From Mageeibacillus sp. UBA3708 (GTDB taxonomy: Bacteria > Bacillota > Clostridia > Saccharofermentanales > Saccharofermentanaceae): a stretch of DNA of 6,180 nucleotides. Below, one piece after another: positions 1-6,059 of the stretch. Every line of letters starts with the position of its first letter. The first letter of the stretch is position 1. The notes under the pieces are model-generated. The model saw only the letters and a program-made list of their open reading frames with translations. It had not been told where the DNA came from and made no database searches. The stretch lies in contig DFIB01000081.1 of NCBI GenBank assembly GCA_002371375.1, positions 1 through 6,180 of the forward strand, read 5' to 3'. A program made the translations under genes and the position numbers.

Positions 1-63
1 CGGGGCTGAATTGCGAATAGCGCTGGTGCTCATGTGGTGAATTGGTGGTGCTCAAGCGGCGAA
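1..63. repeat. Degenerate direct repeats, about 22-24 bp period
   Basis: Two copies of an 18-base unit are clear on the + strand: TGGTGCTCATGTGGTGAA at 24-41 and TGGTGCTCAAGCGGCGAA at 46-63. They match at 15 of 18 positions and are offset by 22 bp. A weaker third copy lies at about 1-17 and keeps GG.GCT and the closing GCGAA. The array stops a few bases past the stop codon of the minus-strand lipoprotein gene ending at 68 and probably continues left of the window. No inverted symmetry or unique spacers are visible, so this is not a CRISPR and not a clear terminator. It could be a small intergenic tandem repeat or the edge of a larger repeat element; the sequence does not decide. Confidence 0.5.
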
Positions 64-67
64 AGAA

Positions 68-757
68 TCAATTATCTCCATATTTATCTACCAAAGCGTT
101 GACTACAGTCTTGATCCCCTGCACTGATTGTATCGGAATAAACTCAGCAGAAACCGGTTCAGCGTTTTGCCATGGATATGAATTATCGTCATAAAGTATT
201 ATAAGATCATCTGCTTTAAAGTATTGACTTAAGCCTCGATTTATCCAGTAAACATGATCGTCCCATTTAATTAACTCAGTAGTGTTGTTGTAAGGCACTC
301 TATATATGGGCAGACCCATAAATGACTGTTCCAATACCAGGAACCTGGAAGCTCTGTATTTCGAGGCATCATCTTTTATAGTGTAAAGATGTGATTTGTT
401 GTAAAAAACACCGGATGTATTATTTATATAATCTGCGGTATCAACAGTCTCAATATTCTTATCATCAAGATCGTGTCTTTTGGTGAGGTATCCCTCTAAG
501 CCATCTAACGGCAACTCAACAAGAGGCTTCAAATCCAATTTATCTGATTTGGCAATTATCTTCTTGGATTCAGTTGTTATCTCCCAAGCATTTTTACCCA
601 AGCTGTAAACAGCCACTTTATCCGTTACTTCTTCAGCATTGCTTATATCCCAGCTGACATTATTGTAACTTCCTTTAGGCGAAGCGAAAGGATCTGAGCT
701 GCAGGATGTGATCACCACTGAGAATAATAGAATCAATGTAATTATTGTCTTGCGCAT
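68..757 (-). CDS. Putative lipoprotein of unknown function (229 aa)
   Basis: I do not recognise this family. The protein starts with a typical lipoprotein signal: Arg2-Lys3, a hydrophobic core at about 4-16, and a lipobox I16-T17-S18-C19, so Cys19 should be lipidated and the mature protein held on the outer face of the membrane. The mature part (about 210 residues) is rich in Asp, Asn, Tyr and Lys, has no further membrane segment, no cysteine after Cys19 and no catalytic motif I can name; Trp and Tyr cluster at about 165-195. The ATG at 757 is supported by GGAG at 766-769, 8 nt upstream. The gene is separated from the operon to its right by about 120 bp of AT-rich spacer plus a gene remnant, and a possible promoter lies in that spacer, so it may be transcribed on its own. 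It ends in TGA at 68-70. The lipoprotein call is firm; the role is unknown. Confidence 0.9.
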   Translation of the reverse strand: MRKTIITLILLFSVVITSCSSDPFASPKGSYNNVSWDISNAEEVTDKVAVYSLGKNAWEITTESKKIIAKSDKLDLKPLVELPLDGLEGYLTKRHDLDDKNIETVDTADYINNTSGVFYNKSHLYTIKDDASKYRASRFLVLEQSFMGLPIYRVPYNNTTELIKWDDHVYWINRGLSQYFKADDLIILYDDNSYPWQNAEPVSAEFIPIQSVQGIKTVVNALVDKYGDN

Positions 758-788
758 ATCAATTTCTCCATTCTATTTGCAATCAATA

Positions 789-817
789 ATTAGATTCTAA
801 CAACCACATGTGTACAA
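789..817 (-). promoter_or_regulatory. Possible sigma-A-like promoter for the 229-aa lipoprotein gene
   Basis: Read on the minus strand, TTGTAC (817-812) and TCTAAT (794-789) are separated by 17 bp. The -10 matches TATAAT at 5 of 6 positions, while the -35 keeps only TTG. A transcript starting near 782 would have a leader of about 25 nt with the GGAG ribosome binding site at 766-769. The -35 box falls inside the dyad at 808-827. The spacer is AT-rich, so a chance match is quite possible. Confidence 0.3.
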
Positions 818-827
818 GTTGTCACAT
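808..827. promoter_or_regulatory. Interrupted dyad, candidate operator
   Basis: On the + strand, ATGTG-T-ACAA-G-TTGT-CACAT can be read as two 9-base arms (ATGTG+ACAA and TTGT+CACAT) around a central G, with one unpaired T in the left arm. The left arm also overlaps a perfect 8-bp palindrome, CACATGTG, at 805-812. The dyad lies 50-70 bp upstream of the start codon at 757 and overlaps the proposed -35 box, the usual place for a repressor site. No regulator gene is in view. It is not followed by a T-run on either strand, so it is not a classic terminator. Confidence 0.3.
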
Positions 828-879
828 AACACCTTGAATCCGCCGGGAATAACTTGATAATTAACTGACTGCCATCATG

Positions 880-1110
880 TTATGCGGTCCACGATGCCGA
901 GACTGTCTGGCTTTTTGAGTAAAAATTCGAGTTGGATTTAATCCTGTAGCTTTTTCCTTTATTACCATAACCGCTTTTGTATGATGCGGAATCCCCAGAC
1001 ACGCCAATCTTACCAAATCCCGAAGCGGTATAAGTAAAAGTAAGATATGAGTCACTCACCTGAGTATCGCCTTTGTAAGGTCTGAAATATATCTCGTAAC
1101 TGACAATATA
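880..1110 (-). pseudogene. Orphan 76-codon C-terminal fragment, in frame after the stop of the 294-aa gene
   Basis: Immediately after the TAA at 1111-1113 the same frame stays open for 76 codons and closes with TAA at 880-882. The translation begins YIVSYEIYFRPYKGDTQ and ends SKSQTVSASWTA. It alternates hydrophobic and polar residues and is rich in Ser, Tyr, Gly and Thr, like the beta-rich end of a secreted protein and unlike random AT-rich DNA. It has no ATG. The only alternative start is a GTG at codon 18 with a poor ribosome binding site, and the protein-like composition already begins before that codon, so the 5' end seems to be missing. Either a nonsense mutation or recombination cut a C-terminal domain from the upstream lipoprotein, or this is the tail of a different deleted gene. 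I do not recognise the family. Other frames here look like noise. Confidence 0.6.
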
Positions 1111-1117
1111 TTACGAG
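1093..1117 (-). repeat. Inverted repeat spanning the stop codon of the 294-aa gene
   Basis: Perfect 7-base arms CTCGTAA (1093-1099) and TTACGAG (1111-1117) flank an 11-nt loop. In the mRNA the first arm contains the UAA stop of the lipoprotein gene and the second lies in the in-frame extension. The run after the hairpin is AUAUAUUU rather than a U-tract, so it would be a weak terminator at best. It could stabilise the 3' end, or be chance. Confidence 0.3.
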
Positions 1118-1995
1118 CCTGATTCTCCATAAAAAACAACTTCTGCGATGCAGCAATCCTGCCATTTCCTGTTCTTACTCCAGACAGAATCAATAGTTAT
1201 GGTAAGCACACCGTCCTCGAGTTCAAACCATTCCTCTCCGAAAGAGTATTCATATCCTTCTGCTGCTTTCCCATAATTCCTCGCATATTCACCGAGTTCC
1301 AACTTGTATTCCTTGTCTCCGGATGCTAATGTCAGTGCGGTCGGCACATAATTATTGTCAAAAGAAGCGGCATCACTGCAGTATCCCGGATAGATCTTAA
1401 TGGAACTGAGTTTTGTTCCCTCAGGGAAGTGGAAATCGATAAACTGGCCGACTCCGTTCGTATTCGGATCATCGTTAGTATCACCGCCTCTCACGTTCCA
1501 AGCAGTCTCGAGTTTGCCATCCACTGTCAGATCACCGACATATTCCGTCAAATCCCGGCTGTCTGTGTGATAATCAGATGCATAAACAGATATGCACTCA
1601 ATCTTTTGGGGATTCGATACGGTCTCCGGCACTGACGCATCTGTCGTCTCCTTCCCGCCATTATCAGGAATCCTGCCCGGTCCATCGGACGACGAAGAAG
1701 ATCTGAGATCATCCGGAGATAAGAATCTGTTGTTGATATATCCCGTCAGATGATCCGAGATCATGATCTTACTGAACTGACCATCTGAAGAAACAACCAT
1801 CACATGATCGCCCTCATCAAGGAACGTAAGCTTCGGACTGGTATCATCAGACGCCGAATAAACGGGTGTATTATCCCGGATAACGTAATTGATCTCGCCG
1901 CTCTCATTTGATCCTGTCTGTCCCGAAGAACAGGAACAGACAACCGAGATCAGCACGGTAAATACAATTATTACTGTAAGTGTCCGTCTTCTCAT
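1111..1995 (-). CDS. Lipoprotein with bacterial SH3-like and NADase-type glycan-binding-like domains (294 aa)
   Basis: Residues 1-22 are a lipoprotein signal: Arg2-4, a hydrophobic core, and V19-C20-S21-C22, with Cys22 the better lipidation site. Residues 35-93 resemble a bacterial SH3 domain, a fold often used to bind cell wall: DNTPVYS, then LDEGDHVMVV, then TGYINNRFL. A Ser/Gly/Pro/Asp-rich linker covers about 97-130. Residues 132-291 match the NADase-type glycan-binding (discoidin-like) pattern: VDGKLETAWN at 158-167, GQFIDFHF at 183-190, IKIYPGY at 199-205, then N-Y-x-P-T-x-L, a KLEL strand, and a closing AEVVFYG strand. I chose the ATG at 1995 because GAGAGA lies 6 nt upstream and the signal peptide then starts with MRRR. 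An in-frame ATG at 2028 would add VTVCNCERID but has no good binding site. It sits 36 nt after the SGNH hydrolase stop, so it is probably co-transcribed and may tether or target that enzyme (inference). Assignments rest on motif memory, not a search. Confidence 0.85.
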   Translation of the reverse strand: MRRRTLTVIIVFTVLISVVCSCSSGQTGSNESGEINYVIRDNTPVYSASDDTSPKLTFLDEGDHVMVVSSDGQFSKIMISDHLTGYINNRFLSPDDLRSSSSSDGPGRIPDNGGKETTDASVPETVSNPQKIECISVYASDYHTDSRDLTEYVGDLTVDGKLETAWNVRGGDTNDDPNTNGVGQFIDFHFPEGTKLSSIKIYPGYCSDAASFDNNYVPTALTLASGDKEYKLELGEYARNYGKAAEGYEYSFGEEWFELEDGVLTITIDSVWSKNRKWQDCCIAEVVFYGESGS

Positions 1996-2004
1996 GTCTA
2001 TTCT

Positions 2005-2019
2005 CTCACAATTACACAC
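2005..2019 (-). other. Pre-start VCNCE codons, copy 2
   Basis: GTG TGT AAT TGT GAG encodes Val-Cys-Asn-Cys-Glu in frame with the lipoprotein start at 1995, three codons upstream of it. The same five residues occur at 4943-4957 before another lipoprotein gene. The last codon overlaps the GAGAGA ribosome binding site. It is untranslated if the start at 1995 is right, and part of the protein if the ATG at 2028 is used. Confidence 0.35.
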
Positions 2020-2031
2020 CGTAACCATATT

Positions 2032-4311
2032 CTAGAAATCTTTATCACGACAATTATATCGAATTTTCTTAGTCTCCGTATCAAACATGACAGAATTCGC
2101 ATCCGGAGGTATGCCGGTCAGAAAGCTTGTAAAGCACAGATGGCCATTTTTACCTATATATGGATCGATGTACTTATAGGAAACCGTGTTATTATTCACT
2201 ATGTAATTCTGTCCGAATTGTTTATCCAAATTCTTATACAGAGTCTTAACTATATCGAAGAATTTTTTCTCCGTGCTTCCCCACAGCTTGACAACTTCAC
2301 TGTCACTCATCAATTCTCCGGTCTTAACCGAAATATTGTACACGAGATTATAGCCGACAGGGCTGTCTTCCCCTGTTTCATTAACGTGCACTATGATCGA
2401 TACTATGTCCCCATCGGTATAATATGAGTATCCAACTTCATATTTAGTGCTGTATTTCTCAACATCTTTCAGGATCTTGCTGTTTATCGATTCCATATTC
2501 TTTCCGGTTATTGTTACTTTGGGAACTTTATAACGGTGTGTTCCTGTAGAACCGGTGGCAGGATCGTCTTTATAAGTTTTGTTGATCGCATCAGTTACCT
2601 TCACTTCCTGCTCTGACGAAGAGCCGGACGATGAGTATCTCACTTTGACAGTGAAAGAAGAATCTTTCAATTCAGTCATAACACCATAATCATCCATCAT
2701 TCCATAATATACATCTACAACAGTATCGCCTTCTGACTCACCGGCAACATAACTCTTTCTGCTCTCATTACCATATAATCCGATCGACACTGTCTTCTTA
2801 CCGTCAGTCCTGAAGTATGGATTTGTAAATCCCTCCCGGAACTCGTTAACTGAAGATATAGTGTCATAGCATATATACTGACCGGGACTGAGTATAGCTT
2901 CCTTTAGAGGGATGGTATCAAAGAATTCAACCATTTCCAATCTGGGATTCTTGGTCAGATCAAGGTATTCCAGAGAACAATTGAAAGGAATGTAAATTCT
3001 TATAAGATGATTAAAATATTCTACCCCGGTCAGATCCGCTACTTCATACATATATGGACCATTTCCACCGCCATCCGGCTGATCCGATTCATCATAAAAA
3101 TCCATCTCCCAAACACTGTTGATCTCCGTATCGGATAAAACCCCATCTTTATTCGTGTCTACTTCATTATTGATGAATCTCCTGAATTCGTTGTCAGGGA
3201 AATGTTCCTTATCGATAGGGATCTCATCGTTTGATGAAGCCTGCACCGTTGCCGCAGACGCACCGGCGTTCTTTGTCCACTCCAGACTATTTATAGCTTT
3301 TTGAACGCATTTTCTATACACCTCAGCACCTTTAGAATTAGGATGCATTGAGCAGGAATTCAATAACGATGTATCATCTATATCCTGTGAACCTGCTAAA
3401 AGTACTACTTTGTTGATATATTCGTTATCTATACCACCGGAATATGCCTCATGACCTCTGAATTCATTCTCTACATCAACAAAGTGGATATTCATACCTT
3501 GTTTCCGGCAATCATCCACCAATGACTTGATGGCAATATTGAAGCTATGAACACTATAATTAATTGCTGTGCATTCATCTATGTCAAAGGCAACTGAATT
3601 GACAATACTAAGCAAACGCGGATAACCGGCAACTAATATTGCTGCCTTCTCCCCTGTCTCACTGTCAGTAGTTAATTTGTCTATCTCGCTGTAACAATGA
3701 ATCAGATTATCACGAATTCCTCCCCGGCATTGAAAACGATCCCATATCCAAGCCAATTCTGCATATATGAAAGTCGGGCCTACATACTGGGGAATAATAT
3801 ACGCACTGGCAATTATTGACACAAACCCTGCATCGTTTCCTCCAAGAGTCATAGTGACATAATCCGGTATACCGGTGAATTCGTTGAAGACATCCAACTG
3901 CTTTTTGATATATCCGACGCCCGATATATCTCCCTGGGTATACGTTTTTTCCTGTTTGTTCTTGTAAAGATGCTTCGTAGTCGCACCGGATGACGCTCTA
4001 AAGTACCAGTTATCTTCTTTATGATCCTTCATCCTGCCTACCACACCCGGCAGTGTTAACATTCCGGCCCAGGAATTCTCTGACCTGTGAGCCAGCCAGT
4101 CCTGCGACTTTACCCTTTGGCGAACAGGAGCTGTCGCATCATAGAACGGAAGCAATCCTTCCCCCGAAGAATAAGAATCTCCCAAGGAGACGATAATCCT
4201 CTTGTGTTCTTTCTTATCTGCAAAAGAGCATAGCGGCATTATGCACGTTACACATATAACGGCCGTTAACATTGCTGCAAAAGATCTTAGGAACAGTTTA
4301 CATCTAGCCAT
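2032..4311 (-). CDS. Secreted SGNH/GDSL-family hydrolase with EF-hand/LRR segment and putative PdaC/RsiV-like C-terminus (759 aa)
   Basis: A signal peptide (residues 1-31, likely cut at CSFA|DKK) sends the protein outside; no lipobox fits. Residues about 38-340 are an SGNH hydrolase, probably an esterase: GDSYSSGEG with nucleophile Ser46, SSGATT at 107-112 (Gly109 of block II), GGND at 157-160 with oxyanion Asn159, and SMHPN with catalytic His323. The usual Asp three residues before that His is Cys320 here, as in SEST-like esterases that use a Ser-His pair helped by a backbone carbonyl. Paired cysteines (195/206, 247/268, 320/335) could form disulfides. Residues 366-400 contain an EF-hand loop with Asp385, Asn387, Asp389, Ser393 and Glu396, followed by a short LRR-like stretch at 424-465. 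Residues 594-759 resemble the DUF3298/RsiV-PdaC type with an YNISVKTGEL strand. The start at 4311 has GGAGGTG 7 nt upstream and overlaps the preceding gene by 8 nt, which suggests translational coupling. The enzyme class is firm; substrate and C-terminal role are not. Confidence 0.9.
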   Translation of the reverse strand: MARCKLFLRSFAAMLTAVICVTCIMPLCSFADKKEHKRIIVSLGDSYSSGEGLLPFYDATAPVRQRVKSQDWLAHRSENSWAGMLTLPGVVGRMKDHKEDNWYFRASSGATTKHLYKNKQEKTYTQGDISGVGYIKKQLDVFNEFTGIPDYVTMTLGGNDAGFVSIIASAYIIPQYVGPTFIYAELAWIWDRFQCRGGIRDNLIHCYSEIDKLTTDSETGEKAAILVAGYPRLLSIVNSVAFDIDECTAINYSVHSFNIAIKSLVDDCRKQGMNIHFVDVENEFRGHEAYSGGIDNEYINKVVLLAGSQDIDDTSLLNSCSMHPNSKGAEVYRKCVQKAINSLEWTKNAGASAATVQASSNDEIPIDKEHFPDNEFRRFINNEVDTNKDGVLSDTEINSVWEMDFYDESDQPDGGGNGPYMYEVADLTGVEYFNHLIRIYIPFNCSLEYLDLTKNPRLEMVEFFDTIPLKEAILSPGQYICYDTISSVNEFREGFTNPYFRTDGKKTVSIGLYGNESRKSYVAGESEGDTVVDVYYGMMDDYGVMTELKDSSFTVKVRYSSSGSSSEQEVKVTDAINKTYKDDPATGSTGTHRYKVPKVTITGKNMESINSKILKDVEKYSTKYEVGYSYYTDGDIVSIIVHVNETGEDSPVGYNLVYNISVKTGELMSDSEVVKLWGSTEKKFFDIVKTLYKNLDKQFGQNYIVNNNTVSYKYIDPYIGKNGHLCFTSFLTGIPPDANSVMFDTETKKIRYNCRDKDF

Positions 4312-4927
4312 TAGACAGCACCTCCAGTGTCAACGAATCCAATTGTGCCGAATCAATTCTATCACAGTTATGAACTTCCAATGCATCATCATTTGGAACT
4401 GTCCTGTAAAAACGGTTATCCTTATTGTCATAACTGACGATCGTATCCCTCTCCGTAACAAGTATCTGTCGCGGGTTATCATCCTGAAGGACTAATGCAG
4501 CCGGGCTGGCCATAACAGTATCTTCAACGATCATTACCGACCATAATTCCCCGCTGCTGTTCACATAATACGTGTTATACATCGGATGGATTTCATCTGA
4601 TGTCTCAGAGACCTCAAAAGATTCATAGTATTCTCCGCTGATTGAGAAACTGCTCATAACAGGATAATCCGTAAAGCCGCGTGAAGCCAGTTCTTTTATT
4701 GCATCTTTCTCGGACAGAGACTTGCCGGAATCCTTCACCGCCTCAACAGATTTAATGCTGGAATTCTCCCGAAAGTACTTCTCAACGTCCGGATACTCGA
4801 CTGAGAACTCAGTCTCAACACTTACCTCAGGATTATTGCTTCTGCAGCTGCAACCGCACATTCCTGTCGTTATTGATGCAAACACTAACAGCGCGCCTGT
4901 TCTCCTTATGAACTTAACAACTGACAT
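4304..4927 (-). CDS. Putative lipoprotein of unknown function (207 aa)
   Basis: Residues 1-26 form a lipoprotein signal with Lys5, Arg8, Arg9, a hydrophobic core and M23-C24-G25-C26, so Cys26 is the likely lipidated residue. The mature part is acidic. A helical stretch at about 71-84 (SLSEKDAIKELASRGF) leads into strands with GEYYESFEVSE at 98-108 and HPMYNTYYVNSSGELWSV at 114-131, which reads like a small alpha/beta surface domain. I do not recognise a named family. I chose the ATG at 4927 because GGGGAGG at 4936-4942 lies 8 nt upstream. The frame stays open to a TTG at 4963, but that start would add an acidic stretch before the signal peptide and has no comparable binding site. It lies 39 nt after the upstream lipoprotein gene, overlaps the SGNH hydrolase start by 8 nt, and ends in TAG. 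Confidence 0.88.
   Translation of the reverse strand: MSVVKFIRRTGALLVFASITTGMCGCSCRSNNPEVSVETEFSVEYPDVEKYFRENSSIKSVEAVKDSGKSLSEKDAIKELASRGFTDYPVMSSFSISGEYYESFEVSETSDEIHPMYNTYYVNSSGELWSVMIVEDTVMASPAALVLQDDNPRQILVTERDTIVSYDNKDNRFYRTVPNDDALEVHNCDRIDSAQLDSLTLEVLSNG
4319..4325 (-). promoter_or_regulatory. Ribosome binding site for the SGNH hydrolase gene
   Basis: GGAGGTG on the minus strand, 7 nt upstream of the ATG at 4311 and inside the last codons of the preceding gene. Its position supports coupled translation of the two overlapping genes and fixes this start. Confidence 0.85.
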
Positions 4928-4935
4928 AAATAAAT

Positions 4936-4942
4936 CCTCCCC
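4936..4942 (-). promoter_or_regulatory. Ribosome binding site that decides the 207-aa lipoprotein start
   Basis: GGGGAGG on the minus strand, 8 nt upstream of the ATG at 4927. It argues against the longer in-frame TTG start at 4963. A small hairpin (GCAGT/ACTGC, 4946-4960, loop of 5) sits just upstream of it in the mRNA. Confidence 0.85.
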
Positions 4943-4957
4943 TTCGCAGTTGCAGAC
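4943..4957 (-). other. Pre-start VCNCE codons, copy 1
   Basis: GTC TGC AAC TGC GAA encodes Val-Cys-Asn-Cys-Glu in frame with the 207-aa lipoprotein, five codons before its ATG at 4927 and three codons after the in-frame TAG that ends the upstream gene. Each codon differs from its counterpart at 2005-2019 only at the third base. Whether it is translated is unknown. Confidence 0.35.
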
Positions 4958-4966
4958 TGCCAAGCC

Positions 4967-6037
4967 CTAGTAAACAGAATTAACCCGGGTACAACTCGGC
5001 TTCCAGTAATTCAAAACATACAACAGATATTTCTCTAAGTCATAGCTCGTATCTATATCAAACGGGGTACTCAAGCCGAATGATTCACACAGATCATCTA
5101 TAAGGGCTATTCTGTCAACTCCTTTATTTCCTTCAGAGCTTAGATCATATCCTTCGATCAGCAACAGCTTATTATCTTCAATTATCAGCTTATGTCCTAA
5201 AACCCCGGCCTGCGCTGCATCTTTATTTACAAAGTAAGGAGATGACAAATAGTCGGGATTATCCAAATACCCTATTGCTCTATCTCCCCACACGGTAAGG
5301 TCCCAATGCAGATTATAATCAAAATATGCACGAGCAGATGTGCATACATAATTCTCTTCATCAAGATCATCCAATGTAATCACTTTTTCTGAAGCACCCT
5401 TTGAAAGAGCCTTATCCATCCAAGTACCTGCATATTTGCTTATAGTTTCCGTCCTTTGATCCAAGGCTTTTTTGTAAGAATTAATACCTTTCTCGTTAAA
5501 GTACGGACCATAGTACGATTGAGATGTTGAGGCTCTGTCAGAACCTTCATGTTCCATGATTCGATTAAAACAATCCATTGCATCATCAGAATCACTGAAT
5601 TCAACGAAAACAACTATTACATTGTAATCAGGGTTATCGTAATCCCCTTTTCTATACATTACATAATCTGCCTTAGTATCATCTATGGCATCCTCGATCA
5701 TGCGGATCTCAAACATATTGACATATTTATTTCCTGCAAAAGAATGCAGATTAACATGATCAGAATAGTAACCGTTACCTGTTATATAAAAACCGTCATC
5801 AAATTCAAAATTAGCAATATAGCTGTGATTTAAACTATTATAATTACATGAGTCATCATATTCTTTTGCATCATAGTCTTTTACGAGCAAATCTACAACT
5901 TTGTCTGCAGAGAATTTTCTAATTGAGGATCCCGGTTTGAATATATCCAATAATGAGCATCCGCAAAAAAGTAACGAACTCATCGATATTGCGGTGATCA
6001 GCACTATTGCGATCTTCTTTTCAACGTGCGCCATCAT
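4967..6037 (-). CDS. Putative lipoprotein of unknown function (356 aa)
   Basis: The N-terminus is a lipoprotein signal: Lys7-Lys8, hydrophobic core at about 9-24, and F24-C25-G26-C27, making Cys27 the likely lipidated residue. The mature part (about 330 residues) is strongly acidic and Tyr-rich with no further membrane segment. A hydrophobic strand VIVVFVEF at about 140-147 is followed by SDSDDAMDCFNRIMEHE, and a second half at about 274-320 has GHKLIIEDNKLLLIEGYDL then a helix, so two alpha/beta subdomains are likely. Five cysteines follow the lipobox (64, 156, 232, 317, 349). I do not recognise a family. GGGAGG at 6048-6053 lies 10 nt before the ATG at 6037; a second ATG follows directly at 6034 and either could be used. 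A longer TTG start at 6055 would sit on the binding site and is unlikely. It ends in TAG and is 22 nt downstream of the partial gene at the right edge. Confidence 0.9.
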   Translation of the reverse strand: MMAHVEKKIAIVLITAISMSSLLFCGCSLLDIFKPGSSIRKFSADKVVDLLVKDYDAKEYDDSCNYNSLNHSYIANFEFDDGFYITGNGYYSDHVNLHSFAGNKYVNMFEIRMIEDAIDDTKADYVMYRKGDYDNPDYNVIVVFVEFSDSDDAMDCFNRIMEHEGSDRASTSQSYYGPYFNEKGINSYKKALDQRTETISKYAGTWMDKALSKGASEKVITLDDLDEENYVCTSARAYFDYNLHWDLTVWGDRAIGYLDNPDYLSSPYFVNKDAAQAGVLGHKLIIEDNKLLLIEGYDLSSEGNKGVDRIALIDDLCESFGLSTPFDIDTSYDLEKYLLYVLNYWKPSCTRVNSVY

Positions 6038-6047
6038 TATTGTTATT

Positions 6048-6053
6048 CCTCCC
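6048..6053 (-). promoter_or_regulatory. Ribosome binding site for the 356-aa lipoprotein gene
   Basis: GGGAGG on the minus strand, 10 nt upstream of the ATG at 6037 and 13 nt upstream of the ATG at 6034. The shorter spacing favours 6037. Confidence 0.75.
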
Positions 6054-6059
6054 AAAACA

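Noticed and set aside
1..63. CRISPR array
   Set aside because: The units sit almost back to back with 4-6 bases between them, have no unique spacers, and vary between copies.
838..880. Rho-independent terminator after the gene fragment
   Set aside because: The GC-rich TTCCCGGCGGA patch near 840-850 forms only a 3-bp stem and is not followed by a T-run.
861..1055. A 64-codon minus-strand frame beginning MTHILLLL
   Set aside because: It overlaps the 880-1110 fragment in another frame, has no good ribosome binding site, and its composition (mixed His/Arg/Pro with no domain pattern) looks like a shadow of that fragment.
880..1059. A GTG-started small gene for the downstream part of the 76-codon fragment
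   Set aside because: The GTG (1059-1057) has only a poor AAAGG about 10 nt away, and the coherent protein-like sequence already extends 17 codons upstream of it.
4946..4960. Attenuator or riboswitch before the 207-aa gene
   Set aside because: Only a single 5-bp hairpin is present in a 39-nt gap, too small for a known riboswitch and without an alternative pairing or T-run.
2032..4969. Reassignment of TAG as a sense codon, since three consecutive operon genes end in TAG and two of these stops are in frame with the next gene
   Set aside because: Each next gene has its own ATG, signal peptide and ribosome binding site; readthrough would place signal peptides inside a fused protein. I see no TAG inside a gene.
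1429..5833. Several open plus-strand frames of 61-97 codons (for example 2140-2427, 4202-4495, 5549-5833)
   Set aside because: They are antisense to well-supported minus-strand genes, lack convincing ribosome binding sites, and have Ile/His/Cys-rich compositions typical of reverse-strand shadows.
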